A stretch of DNA of 64,000 bases from Comamonas phosphati (GCF_014637085.1 NZ_BMEU01000011.1:87696-151695); one strand, 5' to 3'; numbered from the stretch's first letter, positions 18,764 through 28,403 are shown. Translations and numbers: made by a program. Notes: generated by a model from the letters alone, not told the origin.

Positions 18764-19051
18764 GGTGTGTCCGTTGTGTTCTTTAAAGATAGCCTTGGAT
18801 TTTCTCATGCGCGGCGCACATGGGGAGGCAATGGCCCGGGACAATCCGATGGAAAGCATGTCTTCCTGCCTTGGGCATTGTTGCCTTGGCCCATGGAATC
18901 TGCCCCCAACTCCAGATTCCCGGCCTTGGCGACTTTTCCCACTATTGGTTTGGGAGCAGCCAGCGATGGCTGGTATTGGGGTTCGGATGGATAATGGCTT
19001 GATCCAACGGCATGGTAGGCACTGCTTGCTATTAAAACAGGGGCGTTCAAA
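18764..19051. other. Intergenic region between prfB and the acyl-CoA dehydrogenase gene
   Basis: About 290 bp with no convincing reading frame on either strand. It should hold the prfB promoter on the minus strand, but I see no clear -35/-10 pair. The terminator of the upstream minus-strand gene lies at its far end (19052-19083). Confidence 0.5.
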
Positions 19052-19083
19052 TAAAAATGCCCCGCAGCCGGGGCAGCGGGGCA
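19052..19083 (-). terminator. Terminator after the acyl-CoA dehydrogenase gene
   Basis: TGCCCCGC (19058-19065) pairs with GCGGGGCA (19076-19083), with a GC-rich 10-nt loop. On the minus strand the stem is followed by TTTTTAT, 40 bp past the dehydrogenase stop codon. Confidence 0.85.
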
Positions 19084-19121
19084 AACAGCGCGCTCGACGC
19101 CGTTGGAGGAGGGGTTCGAGG

Positions 19122-20396
<1,275 letters not shown>

Positions 20397-20458
20397 GGGT
20401 GCTCCTTTTGCTATCGGGCAGTGAGAATGGGTGAGTGGGGCGTTGTTGGCGGCAGAGC

Positions 20459-21556
20459 TCAGCTGCGCCGGGCAAAGGACCAGGCCAGCTCCGCCATGGG
20501 GCGGGCCGTGTCGCCCGAGGCCTTGGCCTGGGCACTGGAGGCCGTGCCGGCCTCCACGCGCTTGGCGATGCCTTGCAGGATGGCGGCGATGCGGAACATG
20601 TTGTAGGCCAGGTAGAAGTTCCAGTCCCTGTGCAGGGTGTCGAGGTCGGTGATGCCTGTGCGCTTGCCCGTCCGTTCGATATAGCGACGGATGTATTCGG
20701 ACTCGGCGGGAATGCCCAGCGCCGCCAGGTCCAGTCCGCCGATGCCGCGGCCCAGCGCGGTAGGGATGTGCCAGGCCATGCAGTGATAGCTGAAGTCGGC
20801 CAGCGGATGGCCCAGCGTGGACAGCTCCCAGTCCAGCACGGCGATCACGCGCGGCTCGGTGGGGTGGAACATCAGATTGTCCAGGCGGTAGTCGCCATGC
20901 ACGATGGAGACGCGGCTTTCATCGCGCGCGCTGGCCGGCATATGGGCCGGCAGCCACTCCATGAGCTTGTCCATCTCGGGGATGGGCTGGGTGATGGAGG
21001 CCTGGTACTGCTTGCTCCAGCGGCCGATCTGGCGCTCGAAGTAATTGCCGCTCTTGCCGTAGTCCGCCAGGCCCCGCTCGGCGAACTTCACACTGTGCAG
21101 CGCGGCGATCACGCGGTTCATCTCGTCATAGATGGCGCCGCGCTCGGCGCTCGTCATGCCGGGCAGCGACTGGTCCCACAGCACGCGGCCTTCCATGCAC
21201 TCCATGATGTAGAAGGCGCGGCCCATGACCGACTCGTCCTCGCACAGCGCATACATGTGTGGCACGGGCACATCGGTGCCGGCCAGGCCCTTCATGACGC
21301 GGAACTCGCGCTCGATGGCATGGGCCGAAGGCAGCAGCCTGGCCACGGGGCCGGGCTTGGAGCGCATCACGTAGTGCTTGCCGGGCGTGATCAGCTTGTA
21401 GGTGGGGTTGGACTGCCCGCCCTTGAACATCTCCACCTGCAGCGGACCGGCAAAGCCGTCGACATGGCCGGACATCCAGGCCGTGAGCGCGGCGATGTCG
21501 AACGCATGCTGCCCGGAAACGGGGCGGGTGCCGACGAAATGGTCAAAAGTACTCAT
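20459..21556 (-). CDS. APH-fold phosphotransferase (ACAD11 kinase-domain-like)
   Basis: The 365-residue protein has an aminoglycoside-phosphotransferase/choline-kinase fold: a glycine-rich [10 protein letters not shown], a likely ATP-site lysine region YVMRSKPGP, the catalytic loop HGDYRLDN (220-227) and the metal-binding DWE (242-244). In mammals ACAD10/11 this domain is fused to an acyl-CoA dehydrogenase and phosphorylates 4-hydroxyacyl-CoA; here it is a separate gene directly upstream of such a dehydrogenase. It is probably not an antibiotic-resistance gene. Function is inferred from family and context. Confidence 0.82.
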   Translation of the reverse strand: MSTFDHFVGTRPVSGQHAFDIAALTAWMSGHVDGFAGPLQVEMFKGGQSNPTYKLITPGKHYVMRSKPGPVARLLPSAHAIEREFRVMKGLAGTDVPVPHMYALCEDESVMGRAFYIMECMEGRVLWDQSLPGMTSAERGAIYDEMNRVIAALHSVKFAERGLADYGKSGNYFERQIGRWSKQYQASITQPIPEMDKLMEWLPAHMPASARDESRVSIVHGDYRLDNLMFHPTEPRVIAVLDWELSTLGHPLADFSYHCMAWHIPTALGRGIGGLDLAALGIPAESEYIRRYIERTGKRTGITDLDTLHRDWNFYLAYNMFRIAAILQGIAKRVEAGTASSAQAKASGDTARPMAELAWSFARRS

Positions 21557-21728
21557 GAGGGTTCAGTCCTTTGTTCGATTTGTGGTGGCCGGGCGCAAGC
21601 CGCCACGCCGCGCCAAAAGCGCAGAGAGCGTTTGCATAAAAAAGGGGGAGTTGCCGCGAAAGCGGCGAAGAAGAGGCGGGCAGCCGAAGGTGGCTGTCCT
21701 TAAAACAGGCACCGTCTGTGGATCAGTG

Positions 21729-21804
21729 ACACCGAGCAAGAGCCGCCTCGCCGCGAAGGTGTCGTCCCCCCATGGGGGGGAAGCCGCAAAGCGGCTCAGG
21801 GGGG
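21729..21804 (-). repeat. Post-stop dispersed repeat, copy D (after the Crp/Fnr-type gene)
   Basis: Read on the minus strand it begins CCCCCCTGAG immediately after the TAA at 21807-21805. It forms GCCGC-TTT-GCGGC and then a six-C/six-G hairpin, ending in a tail like CGAGGCGGCTCTTGCTCGG. It is a shortened copy of the same family as 1249-1363, 24673-24772 and 51608-51739. The remaining stretch 21557-21728 shows nothing else I can name. Confidence 0.8.
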
Positions 21805-22524
21805 TTAGTGATCCGTATCGGCAATCCGCAGCAGCGTATCGCGGTCGCGCACCACCAGGCCGCCCGGCTCGATGCGTATCACTTCCTCGCGCTCCATGGA
21901 CTTGAGTTCCTGGTTCACGCGCTGGCGCGAGGCCCCCAGCAACTGCGCCAGTTCCTCCTGCGCCAGGTGCAGGCCGATGCGGATCTCGCTGCTGTCCGAA
22001 AGACTCATCACGCCATAGCTGCGCATCAGGTGCAGCAGCTGCTTGGCCAGGCGTGCGCGCAGCGGCAGGGTGTTGAGGTCTTCCACCAGGCCGTAGAGCT
22101 GGCGCACGCGGCGGGCATTGAGGCGAAGAATGGCCTCCGAGAACTCCACATGCAGGCCCAGGATGCGCTTGAAGTCGGCCTTGGAGACGCACAGCAAGGT
22201 GGTATCGCCATGCGCGTAGGCATCGTGGGTGCGCTTGTCGCCGTCCAGGATGGCCACGTCGCCGAACCAGATGCCGGGCTCCACGTAGGTCAGCGTGATC
22301 TGCTTGCCCGTGATCGAGGTGGAGCTCACGCGCACCGCGCCCTTGGCGCAGGCGATCCACTCCTCGGGCGGTTCGCCGCGGGCGCAGATGAGCGAGCCAT
22401 CTCTGAATCGTTTGACGTAGGCGCATCGAAGAATGTCGTGCCGAAGCGAAGGCGATAAGGATGAGAACCAGCGACCGGAGTTGATCGCTTCACGTTCTTC
22501 CATGGTAAGAATCGGGTCGTCCAT
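21805..22524 (-). CDS. Crp/Fnr-family transcriptional regulator
   Basis: The 239-residue protein has an N-terminal cyclic-nucleotide-binding beta-barrel (around 20-135, with PGIWFGDVAILDGDKRTHDAYA) and a C-terminal winged helix-turn-helix (around 170-225, LAQEELAQLLGASRQRVNQELKSMEREEVI). No N-terminal cysteine cluster is present, so it is not an oxygen-sensing FNR. The barrel lacks the exact E. coli CRP cAMP-binding residues as far as I can judge, so the ligand is unknown. It may regulate the fatty-acid genes next to it; that is inference only. Confidence 0.9.
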   Translation of the reverse strand: MDDPILTMEEREAINSGRWFSSLSPSLRHDILRCAYVKRFRDGSLICARGEPPEEWIACAKGAVRVSSTSITGKQITLTYVEPGIWFGDVAILDGDKRTHDAYAHGDTTLLCVSKADFKRILGLHVEFSEAILRLNARRVRQLYGLVEDLNTLPLRARLAKQLLHLMRSYGVMSLSDSSEIRIGLHLAQEELAQLLGASRQRVNQELKSMEREEVIRIEPGGLVVRDRDTLLRIADTDH

Positions 22525-22687
22525 GATCTGTCTAATGCGTGACTGGTGACTGGTTCATTGTCGCGTGTGGGACCGGGCGCTTTGCCAATGCCTGGGCCGC
22601 ACCTGTCGCCTGGGTGTCCGCGTGGTAAGCGAACAGGGCTTGCGTCAATGGCGAAATCGGCCATGCAGTGTGCCAGAGGACGGCACG
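22525..22687. other. Intergenic region upstream of the Crp/Fnr-type gene
   Basis: No reading frame stands out. The stretch should contain the promoter of the minus-strand regulator. A CTGGTGACTGGTTCA direct-repeat-like segment lies near 22540, but I cannot assign a site. Confidence 0.4.
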
Positions 22688-22714
22688 CAAAAATGCCCGC
22701 GGCTTGGGCGGGCA
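22688..22714 (-). terminator. Terminator of the thiO-thiS-thiG-thiE operon
   Basis: TGCCCGC (22694-22700) and GCGGGCA (22708-22714) form a 7-bp stem; on the minus strand it is followed by TTTTTG. It lies about 150 bp past the thiE stop. Confidence 0.8.
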
Positions 22715-22861
22715 TGGGTAGGTTATCGGCAGGGGGGGGTGATTGCCGGCGCTGGCGTATGCGCAAATCGGCAATGGAAATAGATGCTGGCGCTTGCGGG
22801 TAAAGATCTGGCAGCTATCGAAAGAGTAGTTTGAAGCGGCGTCGGCCTGCAGCCGCCAGCC

Positions 22862-23806
22862 TCAAACCTTGGCCTGCATGTGCTCGAGCAGATGCACGGC
22901 CGCAGCTTCCGGGTCGGGCGCATTGACCAGCGCCCGCACCACGGCCACCGAGCCCACGCCGGTGGCGCGCACGGCGGGGAACAGGTCGGCCGAGATGCCG
23001 CCAATGGCCACCAGCGGGTATTGCTGCATGAGCCGCACATAGGCGGCAAGGCGTGCCAGCCCTTGCGGGGCGGTGGCCATCTTCTTGAGCGTGGTGGGGA
23101 ATACCGCGCCCAGCGCGATGTAGCTGGGCTGCACGGCATGGGCGCGCACCATTTCGGCGTAGCCGTGGGTGCTGACGCCCAGGCGCGTGCCCGAGGTGCG
23201 GATGGTTTCCAGGTCACGGTGGCCGATGAGGTCCAGGTCCTCCTGGCCCACGTGGATGCCGTAGGCGCCCGCATCCAGCGCGGCCTGCCAGTGGTCGTTG
23301 ATGAACAGGCGCGCGCCCGTGTCTTCGACGGCGGCCACGGCGGCCTTCACCTCGCGGGCCACGGCGGCCTGGTCGTCGGACTTGAAGCGCAGCTGCACCG
23401 TGGGCACGCCGGCGCGGGCCATGCGGCCCACCCATTCGGCCGTGGGCAGCACGCCATACAGGCCCAGCTCGCGCGGGCAGTGCGCAAAAGCCTGGGCCGG
23501 ATCGGCTGCGGCCAGACCGAAATCGCGCGGCTCGTCGGGCCAGTGCGTGACGTCGAACTGGTTGGTGCGCTCGGACTGGCGCTGCCAGGCCTGGGCCAGG
23601 GTCTCGGCGTCCACGGCAATGAAGCCCAGGGCGCTGCAGGCCTGCAGCGCCGCCAGGTAGGCCGGCTCGCTGCGCAGTGCGGGCGGCACCGGCCGGGCGG
23701 TCAGCTGGACATGCCCGGCCCGATCGTCGGGAGCCTGCGTGGCAAACGTGCTGCCGTGCTGGTGGACGATGGCCTGGGCCAGTGCCTGGATTTCAGCGGT
23801 GTTCAT
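22862..23806 (-). CDS. thiE: Thiamine-phosphate synthase with N-terminal extension
   Basis: ThiE joins the pyrimidine and thiazole phosphates to thiamine phosphate. The catalytic TIM-barrel occupies about residues 115-314, with VQLRFKS, LFINDHWQAALDAGAYGIHVGQEDL, GVSTHGYAEM, YIALGAVFPT and LVAIGGI. Residues 1-115 are an extra domain (with DEPRDFGLAAADPAQAF) not found in the roughly 210-residue E. coli enzyme, and I do not recognise its role. It is the last gene of the riboswitch-controlled thi operon, 18 bp after thiG. Confidence 0.9.
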   Translation of the reverse strand: MNTAEIQALAQAIVHQHGSTFATQAPDDRAGHVQLTARPVPPALRSEPAYLAALQACSALGFIAVDAETLAQAWQRQSERTNQFDVTHWPDEPRDFGLAAADPAQAFAHCPRELGLYGVLPTAEWVGRMARAGVPTVQLRFKSDDQAAVAREVKAAVAAVEDTGARLFINDHWQAALDAGAYGIHVGQEDLDLIGHRDLETIRTSGTRLGVSTHGYAEMVRAHAVQPSYIALGAVFPTTLKKMATAPQGLARLAAYVRLMQQYPLVAIGGISADLFPAVRATGVGSVAVVRALVNAPDPEAAAVHLLEHMQAKV

Positions 23807-23824
23807 GTGCGGCCTTGCGTTTGT

Positions 23825-24634
23825 TTACTCATGGTGCCAGAACGGCGTGCCCAGCACGGGGGTGCTGGGCTGGGCGGCCACCTGCTCGGCCATGGCGCCG
23901 GCGCGCCAGGCGGCGTGGCCGGCGTTCACGGCGTCGGAGAATGCGCCGGCCATGGCCACGGGATCTTCGGCCAGGGCCACGGCGGTGTTGAGCAGCACGG
24001 CGTCATAGCCCCATTCCATGACGGAGCAGGCGTGCGAGGGCCGGCCCAGGCCGGCATCGACGATCAGCGGCACCTTCAGGCGTTCGCGCAGCATTTGCAT
24101 GGCATAGGGGTTGACGGGGCCGCGGCCCGTGCCTATGGGCGCTGCCCAGGGCATGACGGCCTGGCAGCCCACGTCCACCAGCCGCTGGCACAGCACCAGG
24201 TCGTAGGTGGTGTAGGGTAGGACCTGGAAGCCATCCTTGAGGAGGATGGAGGCGGCTTCCACGAGGTTGAGCGTGTCGGGCTGCAGCGTGTAGTCGTCGC
24301 CGATCAGCTCCAGCTTGATCCACGGGGTGTCGAACACCTCGCGGGCCATCTGGGCCGTGGTCACGGCTTCCTGGATGGTCATGCAGCCGGCCGTATTGGG
24401 CAGCACGGGCACGTCGAGCTTCCTGAGCAGTTCCCAGAAGCTGGCTCCGGTTTCGGCGGCGTTGCTGCCCTGGCGGCGCAGCGAGGCCGTGACCATGGCG
24501 GGGCGCGAGCGCTGCACGGCGGCTTCCAGCACGGCGGGCGAGGGGTAGCGCGAAGTGCCCAGCAGCAGGCGGCTTGCAAAGCGCTGGCCGTAGAGCACCA
24601 GGGCGTCGTCGGCGGTGGTTGTCGAATGGTTCAT
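23825..24634 (-). CDS. thiG: Thiazole synthase ThiG
   Basis: ThiG forms the thiazole phosphate ring of thiamine from deoxyxylulose phosphate, dehydroglycine (made by ThiO) and ThiS-thiocarboxylate. The 269-residue barrel shows RLLLGTSRYPSP, the Schiff-base lysine Lys107 in TPWIKLELIGD, and the phosphate-binding PLIVDAGLGRPSHA and DAVLLNTAVA segments. It lies between thiS (138 bp upstream, with a dispersed repeat in the gap) and thiE. Confidence 0.96.
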   Translation of the reverse strand: MNHSTTTADDALVLYGQRFASRLLLGTSRYPSPAVLEAAVQRSRPAMVTASLRRQGSNAAETGASFWELLRKLDVPVLPNTAGCMTIQEAVTTAQMAREVFDTPWIKLELIGDDYTLQPDTLNLVEAASILLKDGFQVLPYTTYDLVLCQRLVDVGCQAVMPWAAPIGTGRGPVNPYAMQMLRERLKVPLIVDAGLGRPSHACSVMEWGYDAVLLNTAVALAEDPVAMAGAFSDAVNAGHAAWRAGAMAEQVAAQPSTPVLGTPFWHHE

Positions 24635-24672
24635 GACTTTTCTCTTTGATCTTCAAATTACGGCCCACAGCG

Positions 24673-24772
24673 CTTGAAGCTGACACGGCCCAAGCCAGGG
24701 ACGCCGAGCAAGGGCCGCCCCGCCGCGATGGCGTCGTCCCCCTTGGGGGAAGGCAGGCAGTGCCTCAGGGGG
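24673..24772 (-). repeat. Post-stop dispersed repeat, copy C (between thiS and thiG)
   Basis: On the minus strand it begins CCCCCTGAG directly after the thiS stop codon. The first hairpin is AGGCA-C-TGCCT, a different sequence but the same fold as in the other copies, and the second is CCCCC-AA-GGGGG. The tail contains GGGGCGGCCCTTGCTCGGCG. It splits the thi operon between thiS and thiG. Confidence 0.82.
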
Positions 24773-24970
24773 TCATCCTCCAGTGACAGGGGAGATGACT
24801 TCCATCCTGTCCCCGTCCTGCAGCGCATGGGTCGCATACTGGGCTTTGGGCACGAAAACGGTGTTCACCGCCACGGCAAACGGTGGCCGGGCCTGCAGCT
24901 GCGCCAGCGCATCGGCCACGGTGGCGGAGGCGGGCAGTTCGGTGGCTTGCTGGTTGATGGTGATCTTCAT
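24773..24970 (-). CDS. thiS: Sulfur carrier protein ThiS
   Basis: The 65-residue ubiquitin-like protein carries sulfur as a C-terminal thiocarboxylate for thiazole synthesis. It ends in the required Gly-Gly (EVISPVTGG) and has the family pattern MKITINQQ and ALAQLQARPPFAVAVNTVFVP. ATG 24970 is preferred; an ATG three codons earlier (24979) is also possible. It is the second gene of the operon, after thiO. Confidence 0.93.
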   Translation of the reverse strand: MKITINQQATELPASATVADALAQLQARPPFAVAVNTVFVPKAQYATHALQDGDRMEVISPVTGG

Positions 24971-25094
24971 GGTGTGCAAACAGTCGGAACAGGCAAACGC
25001 GGCCCCGGTGCGGGCCGCGGCAGATACCTCAACAGTAAGGGCTGGCGGGCGCGGGCTTGCATGCGGCCAGGGTCGGAGAGCTGTGCGCCAAAGT

Positions 25095-26228
25095 TCAGTG
25101 TGCGGCCAGCGCTGGCGCGCGATGGACTGCCACGTCGAATTCGCGCGCCAGCGCCGAGTCGCCGCTGTCGATCAGCTCCAGCACCACGTCCAGCATGGCC
25201 GGCGAGATCATGAAGCCGTGGCGGTACAGGCCGTTGACTTCCATGACGCGCGGCGCGAGCAGGCGCACGGCGGGCAGATTATCGGGCAGGGTGGGGCGGC
25301 ACTGCGTGGCGATCTCCACGATGCGGGCTTCGGCAAAGCCGGGGTGCACGGTGTAGGCGGCGCTCAGCAGTTCCAGCGTGGAGCGCACCGAGGCGGGCGA
25401 CATGTCGTCCGATTCGATTTCGGTGGCGCCGATCACGAAGAGGTGGTCTTGCTTGGGCGCGATATAGATGGGGTAGCGCGGGTGGATGAGGCGTGTGGGG
25501 CGCTGCAGCGTCACCTCGGGAGCGTGCACGCGCACGACCTCGCCGCGGATGCCGCGCAGCTGCTTCCATTGCGAACGCGCGCCCAGGCCCCGGCAGTCGA
25601 AGACGAAGTCGGGCTGGCCGGCCGTGCCGGGAGCGAAGTCGGAGAGTTCGCGCGGGCGACTCCAGTGCAGCTTCACGCCCATTTGCTCGAGCGTGCCGGC
25701 CAGTGCGGCCAGCAGCTGGCGGTTGTCGAGTTGGCCTTCGCCGGGCAGGTAGACGCCCTGGGTGAAGCGGTTCTGCAAGGCCGGCTCGCAGGCCTGCAGC
25801 TCGGCGCCGTCCAGGGTCTGCATGGCGGGCAGGCCGGGGTTGATGCGGCGGTTCTTCTCCAGCACGCCGAAAAAGCGCTGGGCATCGCCCCGATCCTGGC
25901 GGTGCCAGAGGATGAGCGTGCCGTTTTGCTGGTGGAAGACCGGTGCATTGAGCTGGGCCAGGAGTTCGGGCCAGCGCCTGAGGCCGTGCTGGCCCATGCG
26001 CACCACGCCGGGCTCGGTGATCGCCGATTCGGCCAGGGGCGCGAGCATGGCCGCAGCCACGCGGGCCGCGGCGCCTTCGCCGGCAGGGCCCTGGGCGTCA
26101 TAGAGATCGATCGCGTGACCGCGCCGGGCCAATGCCAGGGCCAGCAGGCGGCCCATCAGGCCGCCGCCCAGGATTGCAACGCGAGAAGAAGCTTCAAGCA
26201 AGGACATGTGCTGTTCGTTTTCGGTCAT
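25095..26228 (-). CDS. thiO: Glycine oxidase ThiO
   Basis: ThiO is an FAD enzyme that oxidises glycine to the imine used for thiazole formation. The sequence has the dinucleotide fold VAILGGGLMGRLLALALARRGHAIDLYD near the start, a DAO-type middle (FVFDCRGLGARSQW, GIRGEVVRVHAPEV) and the end NGLYRHGFMISPAM. The frame is open up to 26333, but that part overlaps the TPP riboswitch, so translation must begin later. ATG 26228 or ATG 26207 is likely; neither has a strong ribosome binding site. Confidence 0.88.
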   Translation of the reverse strand: MTENEQHMSLLEASSRVAILGGGLMGRLLALALARRGHAIDLYDAQGPAGEGAAARVAAAMLAPLAESAITEPGVVRMGQHGLRRWPELLAQLNAPVFHQQNGTLILWHRQDRGDAQRFFGVLEKNRRINPGLPAMQTLDGAELQACEPALQNRFTQGVYLPGEGQLDNRQLLAALAGTLEQMGVKLHWSRPRELSDFAPGTAGQPDFVFDCRGLGARSQWKQLRGIRGEVVRVHAPEVTLQRPTRLIHPRYPIYIAPKQDHLFVIGATEIESDDMSPASVRSTLELLSAAYTVHPGFAEARIVEIATQCRPTLPDNLPAVRLLAPRVMEVNGLYRHGFMISPAMLDVVLELIDSGDSALAREFDVAVHRAPALAAH

Positions 26229-26317
26229 GGCGCACATGGAGGCCACATCTGCCGACCTGCAAGGATGGGTACCCCAAGTGCAGGACAAAACGCGGTGCGT
26301 ATGCAGTGGTGCTGAAA

Positions 26318-26478
26318 CTCCCCACGCCAGCATGACCTGGATCGGGTGCAGGGGCGCAAAGCCGTGCGGGTGGCAGCTGCTTTGTGGGCTGTACGGCCCA
26401 GGGCCCCAGGGTATTTCTCAGTCGCGCATCCGGCCTGGAAGCGCGGCATCAGCCGCGCGCCGCATGGGACACCCCTGT
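26318..26478 (-). promoter_or_regulatory. TPP riboswitch (THI element)
   Basis: On the minus strand the conserved pieces occur in order: ACAGGGGTG near 26478, GCGACTGAGA with the CTGAGA core at 26421-26416, ACCC, then GATCCAGGTCATGCTGGCGT with ATGCTGGC at 26333-26326 and GGGGAG. The variable region holds an extra hairpin GGGC-CGTACA-GCCC. It lies about 90-110 bp upstream of thiO and should turn the thiOSGE operon off when thiamine pyrophosphate is plentiful. Confidence 0.93.
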
Positions 26479-26534
26479 TTCGTCCGTCAGCAGGCATTAC
26501 AGCACAACTGCAAACACCGCGTTTTGACGATGCG

Positions 26535-26558
26535 CATGGGCGATAATTTTTGCCCATG
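26535..26558 (+). promoter_or_regulatory. Inverted repeat over the thiD start codon
   Basis: CATGGGC (26535-26541) and GCCCATG (26552-26558) are perfect inverted repeats with a 10-bp spacer; the second arm includes the thiD ATG. A GATAAT -10-like box (26542-26547) lies in the spacer. No ribosome binding site is visible. Confidence 0.45.
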
Positions 26559-27455
26559 ACAGTGACTGCTCCGATCTCTTCCTCCACCGCAGCGCGCAAG
26601 CGCTATGCACGCGTGCTTTCCATTGCCGGCTCCGACAGCGGCGGTGGCGCAGGCATACAGGCCGACCTCAAGACCTGCAGCGCCCTGGGCTGCTTCGGCA
26701 TGACGGCGATCACGGCGATCACGGTGCAGAACACCCTGGGCGTGACGGGCATCCACGGCATTCCGCTGGAGACGGTGCGCGGCCAGATCGACGCCGTGGT
26801 GGACGATATCGGCGTGGACGCCGTCAAGATCGGCATGCTGGCCACGCCCGAGGTGGTGCGGGTGGTGGCCGATGCAATCCGCCGCCACGGCCTCCGCAAG
26901 GTGGTGCTGGACCCCGTGATGGTGGCCACCAGCGGCGACCGCCTGATTGCGCCCGAGACGGCCCAGGTGCTGGTCAAGGAACTGTTCCCGCTGGCGACGG
27001 TGATCACGCCCAATCTCGATGAGGCGACCATGCTGCTGGGCCGCAGCATCGACGGCATCGAGGCGCTGGACGCCGCCGTGGCCGATCTGCTGGCTATGGG
27101 GGGCCCTGGAGGCCCTGGTGGCTCCGGAGCCCCCGCGGTGCTGCTCAAGGGCGGCCATCTGCCCGGCAATCTGGTCATGGACGTGCTGGGCCGGCAGGGG
27201 CAGGGCAGCGCCGAGTATCTGCGCCTGCAGTCGCAGCGCATCGTCACCCACAACGGCCATGGCACGGGTTGCACGCTGTCGTCGGCGATTGCCTCGTTCC
27301 TGGCGCAGGGCCTGCCCCTGGTGGAGGCGGTGACCGAGGCGCGCCGCTATATCCTGGGCGCGATCGCGGCCGGCGCCGATGTCTACACGGGCCAGGGCCA
27401 CGGGCCGCTCAACCACGGCTATGCGCCCAGGGCGCAGATCATCGTGCAGCCCTGA
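26556..27455 (+). CDS. thiD: Hydroxymethylpyrimidine (phosphate) kinase ThiD
   Basis: ThiD phosphorylates HMP and HMP-P to HMP-PP, the pyrimidine donor for ThiE. The 299-residue ribokinase-fold protein shows SIAGSDSGGGAGIQADLKT, AITVQNTLGV, VKIGMLATPEVV, LDPVMVATSG, and the catalytic THNGHGTGCTLSSAIA. A Gly-rich insert (GGPGGPGGSG) lies around residue 187. ATG 26556 is used; it has no ribosome binding site and a -10-like box lies only nine bases upstream, so the mRNA could be leaderless. It diverges from the thiO operon. Confidence 0.95.
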   Translation: MTVTAPISSSTAARKRYARVLSIAGSDSGGGAGIQADLKTCSALGCFGMTAITAITVQNTLGVTGIHGIPLETVRGQIDAVVDDIGVDAVKIGMLATPEVVRVVADAIRRHGLRKVVLDPVMVATSGDRLIAPETAQVLVKELFPLATVITPNLDEATMLLGRSIDGIEALDAAVADLLAMGGPGGPGGSGAPAVLLKGGHLPGNLVMDVLGRQGQGSAEYLRLQSQRIVTHNGHGTGCTLSSAIASFLAQGLPLVEAVTEARRYILGAIAAGADVYTGQGHGPLNHGYAPRAQIIVQP

Positions 27456-27503
27456 TGAAGTGTTTACGCTCTCCTCAAACCTTCCCCGCTAATCCGTGAA
27501 CAG

Positions 27504-27529
27504 CAAAAAAAGCCCGCACGAGGCGGGCT
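27504..27529 (-). terminator. Terminator after the PpiC-type isomerase gene
   Basis: AGCCCGC (27511-27517) pairs with GCGGGCT (27523-27529); on the minus strand seven T residues follow. It lies about 45 bp past the stop codon and between convergent genes. Confidence 0.88.
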
Positions 27530-27574
27530 GGGTGATGGTCTGGCCAGAACTTTGTGTGCTGGCGTCAGGCCATG

Positions 27575-28366
27575 TTACTGGATTTTTGCCTTTTCGCGCA
27601 GCTGTTGCTGGAATTGAGTCAGTTTTTGCTGTTGCAGCTGTTGCACGATCTGGGGCTTGACATCCTCGAATTTGGGCAGCTCTGCCTGGCGCTCGTCGTC
27701 AAGGCGGATGATGTGCCAGCCGAACTGGCTCTTGACGGGGGCCTGCGTCATCTCGCCCTTCTTCAGCTTGACCAGGGCTGCGGTGAACTCAGGCACGTAG
27801 CTGTTGGGGTTGGCCCAGTCCAGATCGCCGCCGCGGGCACCCGATCCGGGGTCCTTGGATTCTTTCTTGGCGATGTCTTCGAATTTCTTGCCGCCCTTGA
27901 CTTCGGCAATGATGGCCTTGGCGCGGTCTTCCGACTCCACCAGGATGTGGCTGGCCTTGTATTCCTTGCCGCCGTTGGCTGCCACGAACTTGTCGTACTC
28001 GGCCTTGGCTTCGGCATCGGTCACGGCGTTCTTCTTCTGGAAGTCCTCGAACAGCGCGCGGATCAGCACCGTCTGGCGGGCTATTTCCATCTGCTGCTTG
28101 TAGGCGTCGGAACCGGCCAGGCCGAGGCGGTTGGCTTCCTGCATGAAGATTTCGCGGGCGATGACCTCGTCCTTGATCATCTTGTCCATCTCGGGCGTCA
28201 CGGGCTGGCCGCTCTGCTCGATCTGCTGCTTCAGGGCGTTGACGCGGGCAACGGGGACCGGCTTGCCATTGACGATGGCCACGTTCTGGGCCGATGCAGA
28301 CAGCGCGGCAGTGCCCAGCACGGTCACGGCCAACAGGCGGGTCAGGAGCTTTTGATTCAGGCTCAT
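27575..28366 (-). CDS. Periplasmic parvulin-type peptidyl-prolyl isomerase
   Basis: The 263-residue protein has a signal peptide (MSLNQKLLTRLLAVTVLGTAALSASA, cleavage before QN), a SurA-like N-terminal helical chaperone part, a parvulin domain around 130-235 (YKASHILVESEDRAKAIIAEVKGGKKFEDIA, GARGGDLDW, SQFGWHIIRLDD) and a Gln-rich C-terminal helix. It should assist folding of exported proteins in the periplasm, like PpiC/PrsA relatives. It lies downstream of bolA, with a hairpin between them. Confidence 0.92.
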   Translation of the reverse strand: MSLNQKLLTRLLAVTVLGTAALSASAQNVAIVNGKPVPVARVNALKQQIEQSGQPVTPEMDKMIKDEVIAREIFMQEANRLGLAGSDAYKQQMEIARQTVLIRALFEDFQKKNAVTDAEAKAEYDKFVAANGGKEYKASHILVESEDRAKAIIAEVKGGKKFEDIAKKESKDPGSGARGGDLDWANPNSYVPEFTAALVKLKKGEMTQAPVKSQFGWHIIRLDDERQAELPKFEDVKPQIVQQLQQQKLTQFQQQLREKAKIQ

Positions 28367-28403
28367 GCGAATTCCAAACTAGGAGGGATAAAAGTTTGCT
28401 CGG

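Noticed and set aside
20459-21556. Aminoglycoside resistance gene
   Set aside because: The APH fold is present, but size, context beside an acyl-CoA dehydrogenase and overall pattern fit the ACAD10/11 kinase-domain group.
26229-26333. Upstream extension of thiO with in-frame start codons
   Set aside because: This stretch overlaps the 3' part of the TPP riboswitch and its expression platform, and the encoded residues do not resemble the ThiO N-terminus.
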